A stretch of 38,871 nucleotides of DNA, taken from positions 1 through 38,871 of the forward strand of contig CAMHIM010000007.1 of assembly GCA_946185225.1 (NCBI GenBank), given 5' to 3'. The stretch is from an uncultured Prevotellaceae bacterium. GTDB lineage: Bacteria; Bacteroidota; Bacteroidia; Bacteroidales; Bacteroidaceae. Under the pieces are notes generated by a model. It saw only the letters and a program-made list of their open reading frames with translations. It did no database searches and had not been told where the DNA came from. Of the stretch, positions 31,628 through 38,815 are shown in pieces (position 1 is the stretch's first letter; each line of letters starts with the position of its first letter). Made by a program: the position numbers and the translations under genes.

Positions 31628-34600
31628 TCAGAATCCGACAGTCAGTGATGCCGTAAAGTCCTTATAACGCGGTGTCGTGCCGTAGTCGGCTGCCACACTG
31701 TAGGCGCCATAGTTGATTTCCGGATCGATGCCGCTGTACTTCGTCCATACAAAGAGGTTGTTGACAGAGATATTTGCTGACAGGCGGGTCAGTCCGAACT
31801 TCTTGATGACCTTGGGGTCGAAGTTATAGCCGAGATTCAGGTTGTTGAAACGGACATAGCCGGCATCTTCGACATAGCGGCTGGAAGCCTGTACGTTGTA
31901 GGCCGTATTGTACATGGCACGCGGAATGGGTGTCACGTCGCCGTCCTTACGCCAGCGGTAGTTCACCGTGGCACACTGGTTATACGTGTCGTACATCTTC
32001 TCCAGGTTCTGACGGGTAGTGTTCATGACTTTCTGTCCGAGTCGATAGGTGAAGCGCGTCTGCAGACTCCAGCGTCCGTAGCGGAACTTGAAGTTGAAAC
32101 CGCCCTGGAGCTTAGGCAGTGAGTTGCCCAGATAGACGATGTCCAGTTCGTTAATCTGTCCGTCCTTGTTGATATCCTCGTAGATGGCATCACCGCCATC
32201 GAACTCGTAGGTCGTGCTGGGGTTACCGTTGTTGTTTACATAATTCAGCACGACTCGCTTCGGGTGTCCCTGGTCGTCCATGAGCACCTGTCCGTTGGAC
32301 TTAAGCACCACGGGGAATGTCTTTCCCTCAGCCAGCAGTCTGTTGATTTCAGCTTCGTAGGTAGCAGCGTCCCAGTTGTTTTCCTTCTGCAGGTCTTCCA
32401 GATAGCCGTAGGTATACTGGAAGACGCCCTTGTAGCGGTAGCCATAGATGGAACCAAGGGCATTGTTCAGCTGGATACGCATAGGCCAGTTGCCGTACTG
32501 TGTGACATTCCATGGCTTGCCCTGACTTCTTGCATTGTAGTTGGCATACAGGGTATTGATAGACTCCAGCACGCTCTCGTCCATCTCCTTGATGAGGTTC
32601 GAGTACTGTGCCACATTGAAACCGAAGTCCATGGAGAACTTACCTATCTTGATAAGGTTCTTTCCGTTAACCTGGACGTCATAACCGGTATTGGTCATGC
32701 GGCCGATGTTCATCGATGACAGCGACGTATAGCCTACCATGGAGGGGATGGCCACGCCCGACATCAGGTTGTCGCGGATATCGGCGTACTCGAGGTCGAA
32801 GTCTACCTCAATCTTATCGTCGAAGAGTCCCAGGTTGACACCGAAGTTATAGCCGTACTTCTTCTCCGGTTTCAGGTCGTCAAGCTTCAGGCCAGAGAGA
32901 TAGTAGGTTGGCTGTGTATTGACGTTCAGCGGTGTACCGCTCTCACTCATGCCGCCGCTACCATAGTTCCTTGACGAGTAGTACTGGTTATAGAAGATAT
33001 AGTTGGAACGCGGTGGATTACCTGTCAAACCCCATGAGGCGCGCAGACCGAGCATGGAGAGCCAGTTGCCCTTGATTTTAGCCATGAACGGCTCATCGCT
33101 GATGTTATAGCGCAGCGAGACAGCCGGGTAGAGCATCCATTTGTGGTCAGGTCCGAACCTGGAGTTACCGTCAGCGGTCAGTGAGAAGCCGAGGCTGTAA
33201 CGGCCGTCCTTGTAGGAGAGGTGTCCGTTATAGACGGCCCTCTGGTCGGCCGACCGTGAGTTGCCGCTGCTCAAGGCCTTCAACCAGGCATACTCAGAAG
33301 AAGAGATGATGCCGGTAGGCAGGTTGTTCATCGAGTTTGACTGGGAGGTTTTCCTGAATGTGTGCATCTCATACTGTACGAGCATCGATGACGACCAGTC
33401 CTTATTCTTGAAGGCCGGAGTGTACGTCAGTTTCACCTTTCCGCCAATCTTGATACTATTGGTCTCCGAGTTGCTGCTCAGGTTGTACGAGCCGCTAGTC
33501 CAGTTCTCGGTAGAAAGGGCAGCCGGATAGTAGGAAGGATAGCTGCCTGCAAAGATGTCGAAGTCCACACGTCCGTTGAACGTCAGTCGGCTCTTGTCGT
33601 TCTCCACGCCCAGCAGCTCATAGTTGATGCTGAAGTCCGGAGTGAGTCGGAAGGTCTTGTCACGCTTCCACGCCAGATTGGCAATGGCCACAGGGTTGCC
33701 CAGGGCCTTGATGGCGCGCAACTCATAGGACGAGTAGTTGCCGTCGGCCGGTGTATGAGTATTGTCACTGGGATTCATGATGTAGAAGTCGTCCGTATCA
33801 GAGCCGTCTGCATTCTGCCTGTAGATGGCCATGTTGGGAGCCGTCTTCATGGCAATACTGAGCAGGTCAGAGTAGTTTGCCCTGTGATCGGTGTAGGTCA
33901 GGCCGAAGTTGGTAGAGAAGCGGATGCGGTCACTGACATTATAGTCCAGTGCCAGACGGGTGGTGAATCGGTCGAATCCGTCTTTGATGATAGAGCCCGA
34001 CTGCTTGTTGTAGCCCGCCGTGATGTTGAAGGTAGCCTTCTGTCCGCCACCGCTCAGGCTGAGGAAGTACTCATGCTCCAGACCGAATTGCTTGACAGCC
34101 TTCACCCAGTCGGTATTATTGTTCCAGTTCTCGTATTCTGCCCACGAACGGTCGTAGTTCAGCTCGGCAATATTGGTGGTGGCATCCGACACCTGTCCGG
34201 GGTTGTAGAACTCCTCCTTCATCAGCATGGAGTACTCGTCACCGTTAAGCAGTTTGTAGCCCTCGGGCTGCCAGGTACCCTTCAGTTTATAAGAGAAGGT
34301 GACACGTGGTTTTCCGCGTGCGCCGCGCTTGGTGGTGATGAGGAGCACACCATTGGCGCCCTTCGAGCCATAGATAGAGGTGGCAGCAGCGTCCTTCAGG
34401 ACGGTGATGGAGGCAATATCCTGCACGTTCACCGAGAGCAGCGAGGCATACTGTTCCTCCGTAGCACTGGCAAAGTCGAAGTTCTCGTCGGGGTTCTCAA
34501 ATTCCTTGTCGTCAACTACAATCAGCGGGTTGGCGTTACCCGTGATGGTCGAGACACCATTCAGACGCATCTGTGTACCAGAAGCCAGGTTACCGGAGTT

Positions 34601-35086
34601 GGACACGATGTCCAGACCGGCAATCTCACCCTGCAGGGCCTCGTCGGCCGAAGTGAAGGAAAGACCCTCGATGTTCTCCATGTTCATGGTCTGCTGAGAG
34701 GTGGTAATCTCCTTCTTCTGAATCATCAGACCGCCGGAGTTTCCGCGGCGTCCCTTGACGGTGACCTCCTTCAGCGTGGTGTTCTCCGACTCCAGTCTGA
34801 CCTTGAAGACGGTCTGCGAACCGATGTTCATGACCTTAGTTTTATCGCCGACATAGGAGAATCTCAGCTTGTTCTTGGTACTCTTCACCTGCATGGAGAA
34901 GTTACCGTTGAAGTCCGTCGTGGCATTATTCACGATACGGTTGTTGGCATCAATCTCCGAGACGTTACCCATCATGATGGGTCCGTCAGCATCGGTCACG
35001 GTACCGGATATGCGCACTCCCTGCGCCAGCAGCAACTGGCTGACAGCACAGAGAAGCATCGTAAACAGTATTTTCTTTGTTGTCAT
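31628..35086 (-). CDS. SusC/RagA TonB-dependent outer-membrane transporter (first pair)
   Basis: An 1152-residue importer. The signal peptide MTTKKILFTMLLCAVSQLLLA is followed by a carboxypeptidase-regulatory-like domain (RISGTVTDADGPIMMGNVSE, about residues 25-105). A TonB-box-like TTLKEVTVKG is near residue 107. The plug includes ALQGEIAGLDIVSNSGN, MRLNGVSTITGNANPLIVVDD and the signature ITVLKDAAATSIYGSKGANG. The barrel includes the late DINKDGQINELDIVYLGN motif common in SusC proteins and ends ASLTVGF. There is no STN domain. Plug and signature differ clearly from the other SusC here, so the two pairs are not a recent tandem duplication. It lies 19 nt after FAS1 gene A. Confidence 0.95.
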   Translation of the reverse strand: MTTKKILFTMLLCAVSQLLLAQGVRISGTVTDADGPIMMGNVSEIDANNRIVNNATTDFNGNFSMQVKSTKNKLRFSYVGDKTKVMNIGSQTVFKVRLESENTTLKEVTVKGRRGNSGGLMIQKKEITTSQQTMNMENIEGLSFTSADEALQGEIAGLDIVSNSGNLASGTQMRLNGVSTITGNANPLIVVDDKEFENPDENFDFASATEEQYASLLSVNVQDIASITVLKDAAATSIYGSKGANGVLLITTKRGARGKPRVTFSYKLKGTWQPEGYKLLNGDEYSMLMKEEFYNPGQVSDATTNIAELNYDRSWAEYENWNNNTDWVKAVKQFGLEHEYFLSLSGGGQKATFNITAGYNKQSGSIIKDGFDRFTTRLALDYNVSDRIRFSTNFGLTYTDHRANYSDLLSIAMKTAPNMAIYRQNADGSDTDDFYIMNPSDNTHTPADGNYSSYELRAIKALGNPVAIANLAWKRDKTFRLTPDFSINYELLGVENDKSRLTFNGRVDFDIFAGSYPSYYPAALSTENWTSGSYNLSSNSETNSIKIGGKVKLTYTPAFKNKDWSSSMLVQYEMHTFRKTSQSNSMNNLPTGIISSSEYAWLKALSSGNSRSADQRAVYNGHLSYKDGRYSLGFSLTADGNSRFGPDHKWMLYPAVSLRYNISDEPFMAKIKGNWLSMLGLRASWGLTGNPPRSNYIFYNQYYSSRNYGSGGMSESGTPLNVNTQPTYYLSGLKLDDLKPEKKYGYNFGVNLGLFDDKIEVDFDLEYADIRDNLMSGVAIPSMVGYTSLSSMNIGRMTNTGYDVQVNGKNLIKIGKFSMDFGFNVAQYSNLIKEMDESVLESINTLYANYNARSQGKPWNVTQYGNWPMRIQLNNALGSIYGYRYKGVFQYTYGYLEDLQKENNWDAATYEAEINRLLAEGKTFPVVLKSNGQVLMDDQGHPKRVVLNYVNNNGNPSTTYEFDGGDAIYEDINKDGQINELDIVYLGNSLPKLQGGFNFKFRYGRWSLQTRFTYRLGQKVMNTTRQNLEKMYDTYNQCATVNYRWRKDGDVTPIPRAMYNTAYNVQASSRYVEDAGYVRFNNLNLGYNFDPKVIKKFGLTRLSANISVNNLFVWTKYSGIDPEINYGAYSVAADYGTTPRYKDFTASLTVGF

Positions 35087-35105
35087 ATCTTTTGACCTGT
35101 TTTAG

Positions 35106-37907
35106 TTACTTATTCTTCGAAGCCTTTCTGCTGCCCTGTTTCCAGGAGATGCCCAGTTTACCTGAGTTCAGCGGTTCAGTGAGTTCGTGGACGACGCAGA
35201 ATGACGTGGTGTAGATGGACGATGCCACGGAGCGTTCTGCGTTGAACCAGTAGTCACGGGCCATGAGGTTGTTCTTCACGGCACCGTTCGTAGCGTCAAT
35301 GAGGTGCTGCGTTCCCTCGCCGTCGGTCACATAGAGTTTCTTGTCGCCGCCGCTGACTTTCACCTCATAGGCCAGTCCGTACTCATTGTTGCTCATGACA
35401 TTGTACTTTCCTGACTTCACCTTGTTGTCAGCAAAGAGCGACGTGTTCTGGAAGTGATAGCGGGCGAAGTCGCTCATCAGTATAATCATATCCTTCACTC
35501 GGTCCTTGTAGTTCTGCAGCTTACTTCCCTCGTACTCGTTGTCGACGGCCTCTTCCATCAGTGCCAGCACCTCGTCCCACGAGGGCAGACCAGCATCATA
35601 GGCCATCTTCATGGCGTCGTTATTGGGGGCATAGAGCGTGTAGTTAAAGGTATTGAACATCTTCACGTTACCGTCCACATCGTCCAGGCTGTTGTTTGTA
35701 GCGCTGTTGGCCTTCTTGTTGGTCTGGGTGAAGATAATGTAGGCATCCATATCGCTGATACCGAAGGCATTGGGATCCTTCGAGATGCCGGCCCACGGCA
35801 GCAGTGTCGTGTTGGAGAAGCCCTTGCAGAACTTCAGGAACTCCGAGAACTGTGGATGGTCGCGCAGCACCTGACTGACGCTGTTACGCGGCGACTCGAT
35901 GACGTGGTTGATGCGGAAGGCGGTACCGTTCTTCTCCTTGTAGACTTTCGTGATAACAGACGGCTCCACGCCGTTGTCAAGCTGCTGACCACTCAGCACC
36001 CGAGCACCCTCGGTGATGCCCGTGAGTTTCACGGCACCACCGTGCTTGGTCTTATAATAGGTATTGTCTCCCAGCACCTCTCCATCATCGAGCACGACGG
36101 TGTGATAGTTCAGGATGTCAATCATCAGCGACTTCCACTGCGAGACATCCACGTTGGCACCGGAGTTCAGCACCGCTCCCACCTCATTGGTGGCGGGGTT
36201 ATAGGCATAGGCCGTACACTTGAGCGGATTGGCCGGAGTCTTGGGGTCGTAGTAGAACTTCAGCACACGCGGCTGGGCGTGCTTGAGATATACAGGGTCG
36301 ATATAATACTTCTCAAAGGCGGCATCGTCGGGAATGAAGAAGCCGTAGTTGGCCTTCATGGCCATGAGGTAATAGTGGAACGAGACACCCAGTTTAGCAT
36401 CGTCCTGCACGGCCCAGTTCATGACGAGCATGTCCGGATAGACCGAAGCGGGAGCCATGACGCTCTGGAACTCGTCCGGTGCAATCATCTCCGTCAGTTT
36501 GTAGATGATGCCGTTGTTGGCAATCTTGATGTCGTATTTACCATCCTCCCTGACGTTCAAGATGTCCAGCGAGATGCCTTTGTATTCGCTGGCATCGCTG
36601 AGGATGGTCGGGAACTTGCTGGGTACGCTTTCCTTGAACGAATCTTCCATAAGGTTCTTCAGGAACTTCGTCAGAATGTCCGGACGCTTGGAGCGCAGCG
36701 AGTCGATGTTCTCCGTCAGATGCTCGACATTATTCTCTGCACCCGTATACTTACCATAGAGGTCAATGAGGTAGGCACCGTCGCCGCCCTCGGTGAAGAA
36801 CTTGATGAAGGCGTCGTCAATAGGCACAAAAATGGTACCGACATCAGAGAGGCTCAGGTCCAGCGTTTCCGACTTATCCTTGTTGCAGTACTGGTTCCAT
36901 CCCGGGTCGAAGGGCAGCAGTTCGCTCACTACGTTGTTGTCCGGGTCCAGGTTCTGACGATGGATGGACTGGTTGTTCAGATAGCGTTTCTCGTATATCA
37001 TGTCGACGGTCGGCATGCCGTTCTGCTCTGCCCATGCGTTGTAGGCATCCGTCAGGCTCTGGTTCTTGTAGGGAGCAGCATAGTACTCCAGGATATGGCT
37101 GAAGTAGGTCGTCTGCTCGTCTTCCAACAGTTCCTGAGCCATGTTTCCCGGAGGAACGATGACATCCTTCATCTGGTGGATATAACCATTCTGACAGGTC
37201 ACGTCGCTCTTCACGATCTGGTCGTCAAAGATGTAGGCCATGCCGTTGCTGTACGGCGTACCGGTAATGATGGCGAAGTCGCTGTTGTCGCCCTGTGTGG
37301 TGATGCCGTTGCTGAGCATGTGCTCACGCGTGAAATGCAGCATCATCGGACGGGAGGCATCGCTCACGACATACATGTCTCCAGCTTCGCGGTAGGGGTC
37401 CCAGTACTTATTGAATTGAGGCATGGCGTCACCGGACTTGATACAGGGGATGGTGTCAATCAGCGACAGGTTTGTCTGGTGCTTCATGGCCATACCCTTC
37501 GCCACCGACGTTGAAGACTGGCTGACGTTCGAGAACATGCCCACCAACAGTGCGTTGTCAAGCATGGAACTGTAGAGCAGCAGCTTCTTCTGTGCCACTG
37601 TCAGTTCACTGTAGTCTTTTACGCCCCACTTGTTTGAACTGAAGAACCGCTTGAAGGCCTCATCATTAGCCGGGAACACAGTCTTCGAACCGGTCCGTGC
37701 CATTACCTCGGTGTAGCCAAGGTCATCGATGAGTTTCAGGTAGTTTCTGAACGTACCCTTCAACGCAGTCGGATTCTTCAATTCCTGATAGATGCTTTCG
37801 TTCAGCCATGAAGGCTTCGAGTCGGCATCCACTGCCTCGTTCTTGTCGACACAGGCAGTCATCAGTCCCGTTAGCACGAGAGAGATACAGAAAATGAGTT
37901 TCTTCAT
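35106..37907 (-). CDS. Large multi-FAS1 surface lipoprotein A, first gene of the operon
   Basis: A 933-residue lipoprotein (lipobox GLMTAC, then VDKNEAVD). Four FAS1-like H1 motifs can be read: KTVFPANDEAFKRFF (about residue 75), GTIFVPIDDAFIKFF (about 357), YGFFIPDDAAFEKYY (about 520) and YTLYAPNNDAMKMAY (about 755). Matching H2-like segments are NGYIHQMKDVIVPPG, NGIIYKLTEMIAPD and INHVIESPRNS. This suggests four tandem FAS1 domains covering almost the whole protein, without the C-terminal beta-sandwich of the two smaller FAS1 proteins. As first gene of the seven-gene operon it is likely the most abundant product. A surface adhesin or glycan-binding role is inferred from fold and context; no enzyme motif is seen. 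Confidence 0.83.
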   Translation of the reverse strand: MKKLIFCISLVLTGLMTACVDKNEAVDADSKPSWLNESIYQELKNPTALKGTFRNYLKLIDDLGYTEVMARTGSKTVFPANDEAFKRFFSSNKWGVKDYSELTVAQKKLLLYSSMLDNALLVGMFSNVSQSSTSVAKGMAMKHQTNLSLIDTIPCIKSGDAMPQFNKYWDPYREAGDMYVVSDASRPMMLHFTREHMLSNGITTQGDNSDFAIITGTPYSNGMAYIFDDQIVKSDVTCQNGYIHQMKDVIVPPGNMAQELLEDEQTTYFSHILEYYAAPYKNQSLTDAYNAWAEQNGMPTVDMIYEKRYLNNQSIHRQNLDPDNNVVSELLPFDPGWNQYCNKDKSETLDLSLSDVGTIFVPIDDAFIKFFTEGGDGAYLIDLYGKYTGAENNVEHLTENIDSLRSKRPDILTKFLKNLMEDSFKESVPSKFPTILSDASEYKGISLDILNVREDGKYDIKIANNGIIYKLTEMIAPDEFQSVMAPASVYPDMLVMNWAVQDDAKLGVSFHYYLMAMKANYGFFIPDDAAFEKYYIDPVYLKHAQPRVLKFYYDPKTPANPLKCTAYAYNPATNEVGAVLNSGANVDVSQWKSLMIDILNYHTVVLDDGEVLGDNTYYKTKHGGAVKLTGITEGARVLSGQQLDNGVEPSVITKVYKEKNGTAFRINHVIESPRNSVSQVLRDHPQFSEFLKFCKGFSNTTLLPWAGISKDPNAFGISDMDAYIIFTQTNKKANSATNNSLDDVDGNVKMFNTFNYTLYAPNNDAMKMAYDAGLPSWDEVLALMEEAVDNEYEGSKLQNYKDRVKDMIILMSDFARYHFQNTSLFADNKVKSGKYNVMSNNEYGLAYEVKVSGGDKKLYVTDGEGTQHLIDATNGAVKNNLMARDYWFNAERSVASSIYTTSFCVVHELTEPLNSGKLGISWKQGSRKASKNK

Positions 37908-37958
37908 AAATAGTTATTAGTAATAATTATAATTATAATTTTGTTTTAGCTTACCGAC

Positions 37959-37981
37959 GGGCAGACGCAATGCGCCTACCC
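37959..37981 (-). promoter_or_regulatory. 5' leader hairpin of the FAS1-SusCD operon
   Basis: On the transcript GGGTAGGCGC and GCGTCTGCCC pair over 10 bp (two G-U pairs) around a 3-nt loop, starting about 7-10 nt after the predicted transcription start. It is G/C-rich within an otherwise very A/T-rich leader of about 80 nt. It could protect the 5' end or be a regulatory site. No U-tract follows immediately, so attenuation is not obvious. Confidence 0.55.
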
Positions 37982-37994
37982 TATTTTACGGCTA

Positions 37995-38025
37995 CAAAGA
38001 TAACATTTTTTATTATTCCATCAAA
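37995..38025 (-). promoter_or_regulatory. Promoter of the FAS1-SusCD operon
   Basis: On the minus strand TTTG (38022-38025) is followed after 19 nt by TATCTTTG (37995-38002), a near-ideal Bacteroidetes promoter. The leader to the ATG at 37907 is about 80 nt, much longer than for the other genes here. The bases just upstream of TTTG (TTTCTGnnnAAAAAG) recur at the DUF2335 promoter. Confidence 0.8.
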
Positions 38026-38083
38026 CTTTTTTAGCAGAAACTAAAGTATTTCGCAAAAAAAGGGGGGCACAACGCACAATAGC

Positions 38084-38150
38084 AAGTGGTGCCCCCGCGA
38101 GGGAGCACCACTTATTGTTTTATCACACTGGGGGACAGTCCCCTTGTGAG
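38084..38150. repeat. Palindromic repeat, copy A
   Basis: This contains a hairpin (AAGTGGTGC to GCACCACTT with a CCCC-GCGA-GGGA core, one mismatch), then TTATTGTTTTATCACACTGG and a second hairpin GGGGA-CAG-TCCCC framed by TCACA and TGTGA. The order and most bases recur at 38738-38815. It starts 2 nt after the DUF2335 stop and could also serve as its terminator. Between it and the promoter lie about 43 bp (AAAAAAAGGGGGG and neighbours) absent from copy B. Confidence 0.75.
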
Positions 38151-38152
38151 AT

Positions 38153-38518
38153 CTATTCTTCATGTTTGTTCTGTTGAGCTTTCGCATAAACAAACAAGCC
38201 GGCCACAGAAGCAATTGCTCCAATTGCGACTCCTACTGCTGTACCTGAAGCACCATAATACAAAGAAAATCCAACAAGTACAGAGAGCACGATAACACTA
38301 ATAAAAGACAAAACAACAGAAAGGTACGTGATACGTATCCGATTCTTCAACAGTCGTTTCTCGTTTTCATGACGATGTTGCATTTCCTTTTCAGCCATGC
38401 ATATGATGCGTTCTGCCGCATTTGGCACTGCTTCATTATACTTAATAAGGGATTCAGGAGGAGGCAGTGGTCCAGAGAACTGCGAAACCTTAGTAAGTTT
38501 AGCATCCATCTTACTCAT
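38153..38518 (-). CDS. DUF2335 family small membrane protein
   Basis: A 121-residue protein. The N-terminal soluble part contains FSGPLPPPESLIKYNEAVPNAAERII, the DUF2335 signature, followed by a charged helix (EKEMQHRHENEKRLLKNR). Two transmembrane segments follow (about residues 64-88 and 92-112), with a short charged cytoplasmic tail. Function is unknown to me. The family is scattered across bacteria, often in accessory DNA. Its start overlaps the end of the upstream small ORF by 8 bp, so the two are translationally coupled. The pair is bracketed by palindromic repeat copies A and B. Confidence 0.85.
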   Translation of the reverse strand: MSKMDAKLTKVSQFSGPLPPPESLIKYNEAVPNAAERIICMAEKEMQHRHENEKRLLKNRIRITYLSVVLSFISVIVLSVLVGFSLYYGASGTAVGVAIGAIASVAGLFVYAKAQQNKHEE

Positions 38519-38669
38519 AGGTACTATACAAAATCATCGACTTCCTTATATCGTCACCTATTTTCAGCCAGTCAGACTGCATTGCCTCGGCATCTGACCG
38601 GGAAAGACGTCCCAACGGATTTCTTCCGATTCCGAAGAAGAACAACACACCATTCATCAATGTACTCAT
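38511..38669 (-). CDS. Small protein upstream of DUF2335
   Basis: A 52-residue protein, MSTLMNGVLFFFGIGRNPLG then a polar helix with SDWLKIGDDIRKS and a terminal YE. The ORF track gives 70 residues from an upstream codon, but the promoter -7 box (38693-38700) puts transcription start near 38687, so ATG 38669 is the first usable start. A pattern of D-W-x-x-I-G-x-D-I near the C-terminus is, as I recall, common in small proteins encoded directly before DUF2335 genes, so a two-component module is likely. No function is assigned. Confidence 0.65.
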   Translation of the reverse strand: MSTLMNGVLFFFGIGRNPLGRLSRSDAEAMQSDWLKIGDDIRKSMILYSTYE

Positions 38670-38692
38670 AAGCCAAACATTTTTTAATGCTG

Positions 38693-38724
38693 CAAAGATA
38701 AGCCTTTTATCCTTTCCCTCCAAA
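38693..38724 (-). promoter_or_regulatory. Promoter of the small ORF-DUF2335 pair
   Basis: TTTG (38721-38724, minus strand) is followed after 20 nt by TATCTTTG (38693-38700). It lies directly beside repeat copy B, with the same TTTCTGnnAAAAAGTTTG context as the FAS1-operon promoter. The leader is about 17 nt. Confidence 0.75.
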
Positions 38725-38737
38725 CTTTTTGACAGAA

Positions 38738-38815
38738 AAGTGGTGCTCCGCGAGGGAGCACCACTTGTTGTTTATCACACTGGGGTATCACACTGGGGGA
38801 CGGCCCCCCCTGTGA
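38738..38815. repeat. Palindromic repeat, copy B
   Basis: AAGTGGTGCTCC and GGAGCACCACTT form a perfect 12-bp stem around GCGAG. This is followed by TGTTGTTTATCACACTGGGG, an internal duplication of TATCACACTGGGG, and a second hairpin (GGGGG/CCCCC framed by TCACA and TGTGA). It is the same arrangement and orientation as copy A at 38084-38150, about 654 bp apart. Confidence 0.8.

Noticed and set aside
33755-35095. 446-aa plus-strand ORF opposite SusC
   Set aside because: Shadow of the plug and regulatory-domain coding region; no independent support.
35454-37514. 686-aa plus-strand ORF opposite FAS1 gene A
   Set aside because: Antisense shadow produced by codon bias of the sense gene; no recognisable motif.
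37910-37942. A/T-rich ATTATA repeats upstream of FAS1 gene A considered as an AT-rich operator or origin
   Set aside because: A/T-rich leaders before start codons are usual in Bacteroidetes, and no DnaA boxes or iterons are present.
38084-38815. Repeats A and B considered as a CRISPR array or attachment sites
   Set aside because: Only two copies about 650 bp apart with hairpins and no spacers or integrase; a dispersed repeat family is the better explanation.
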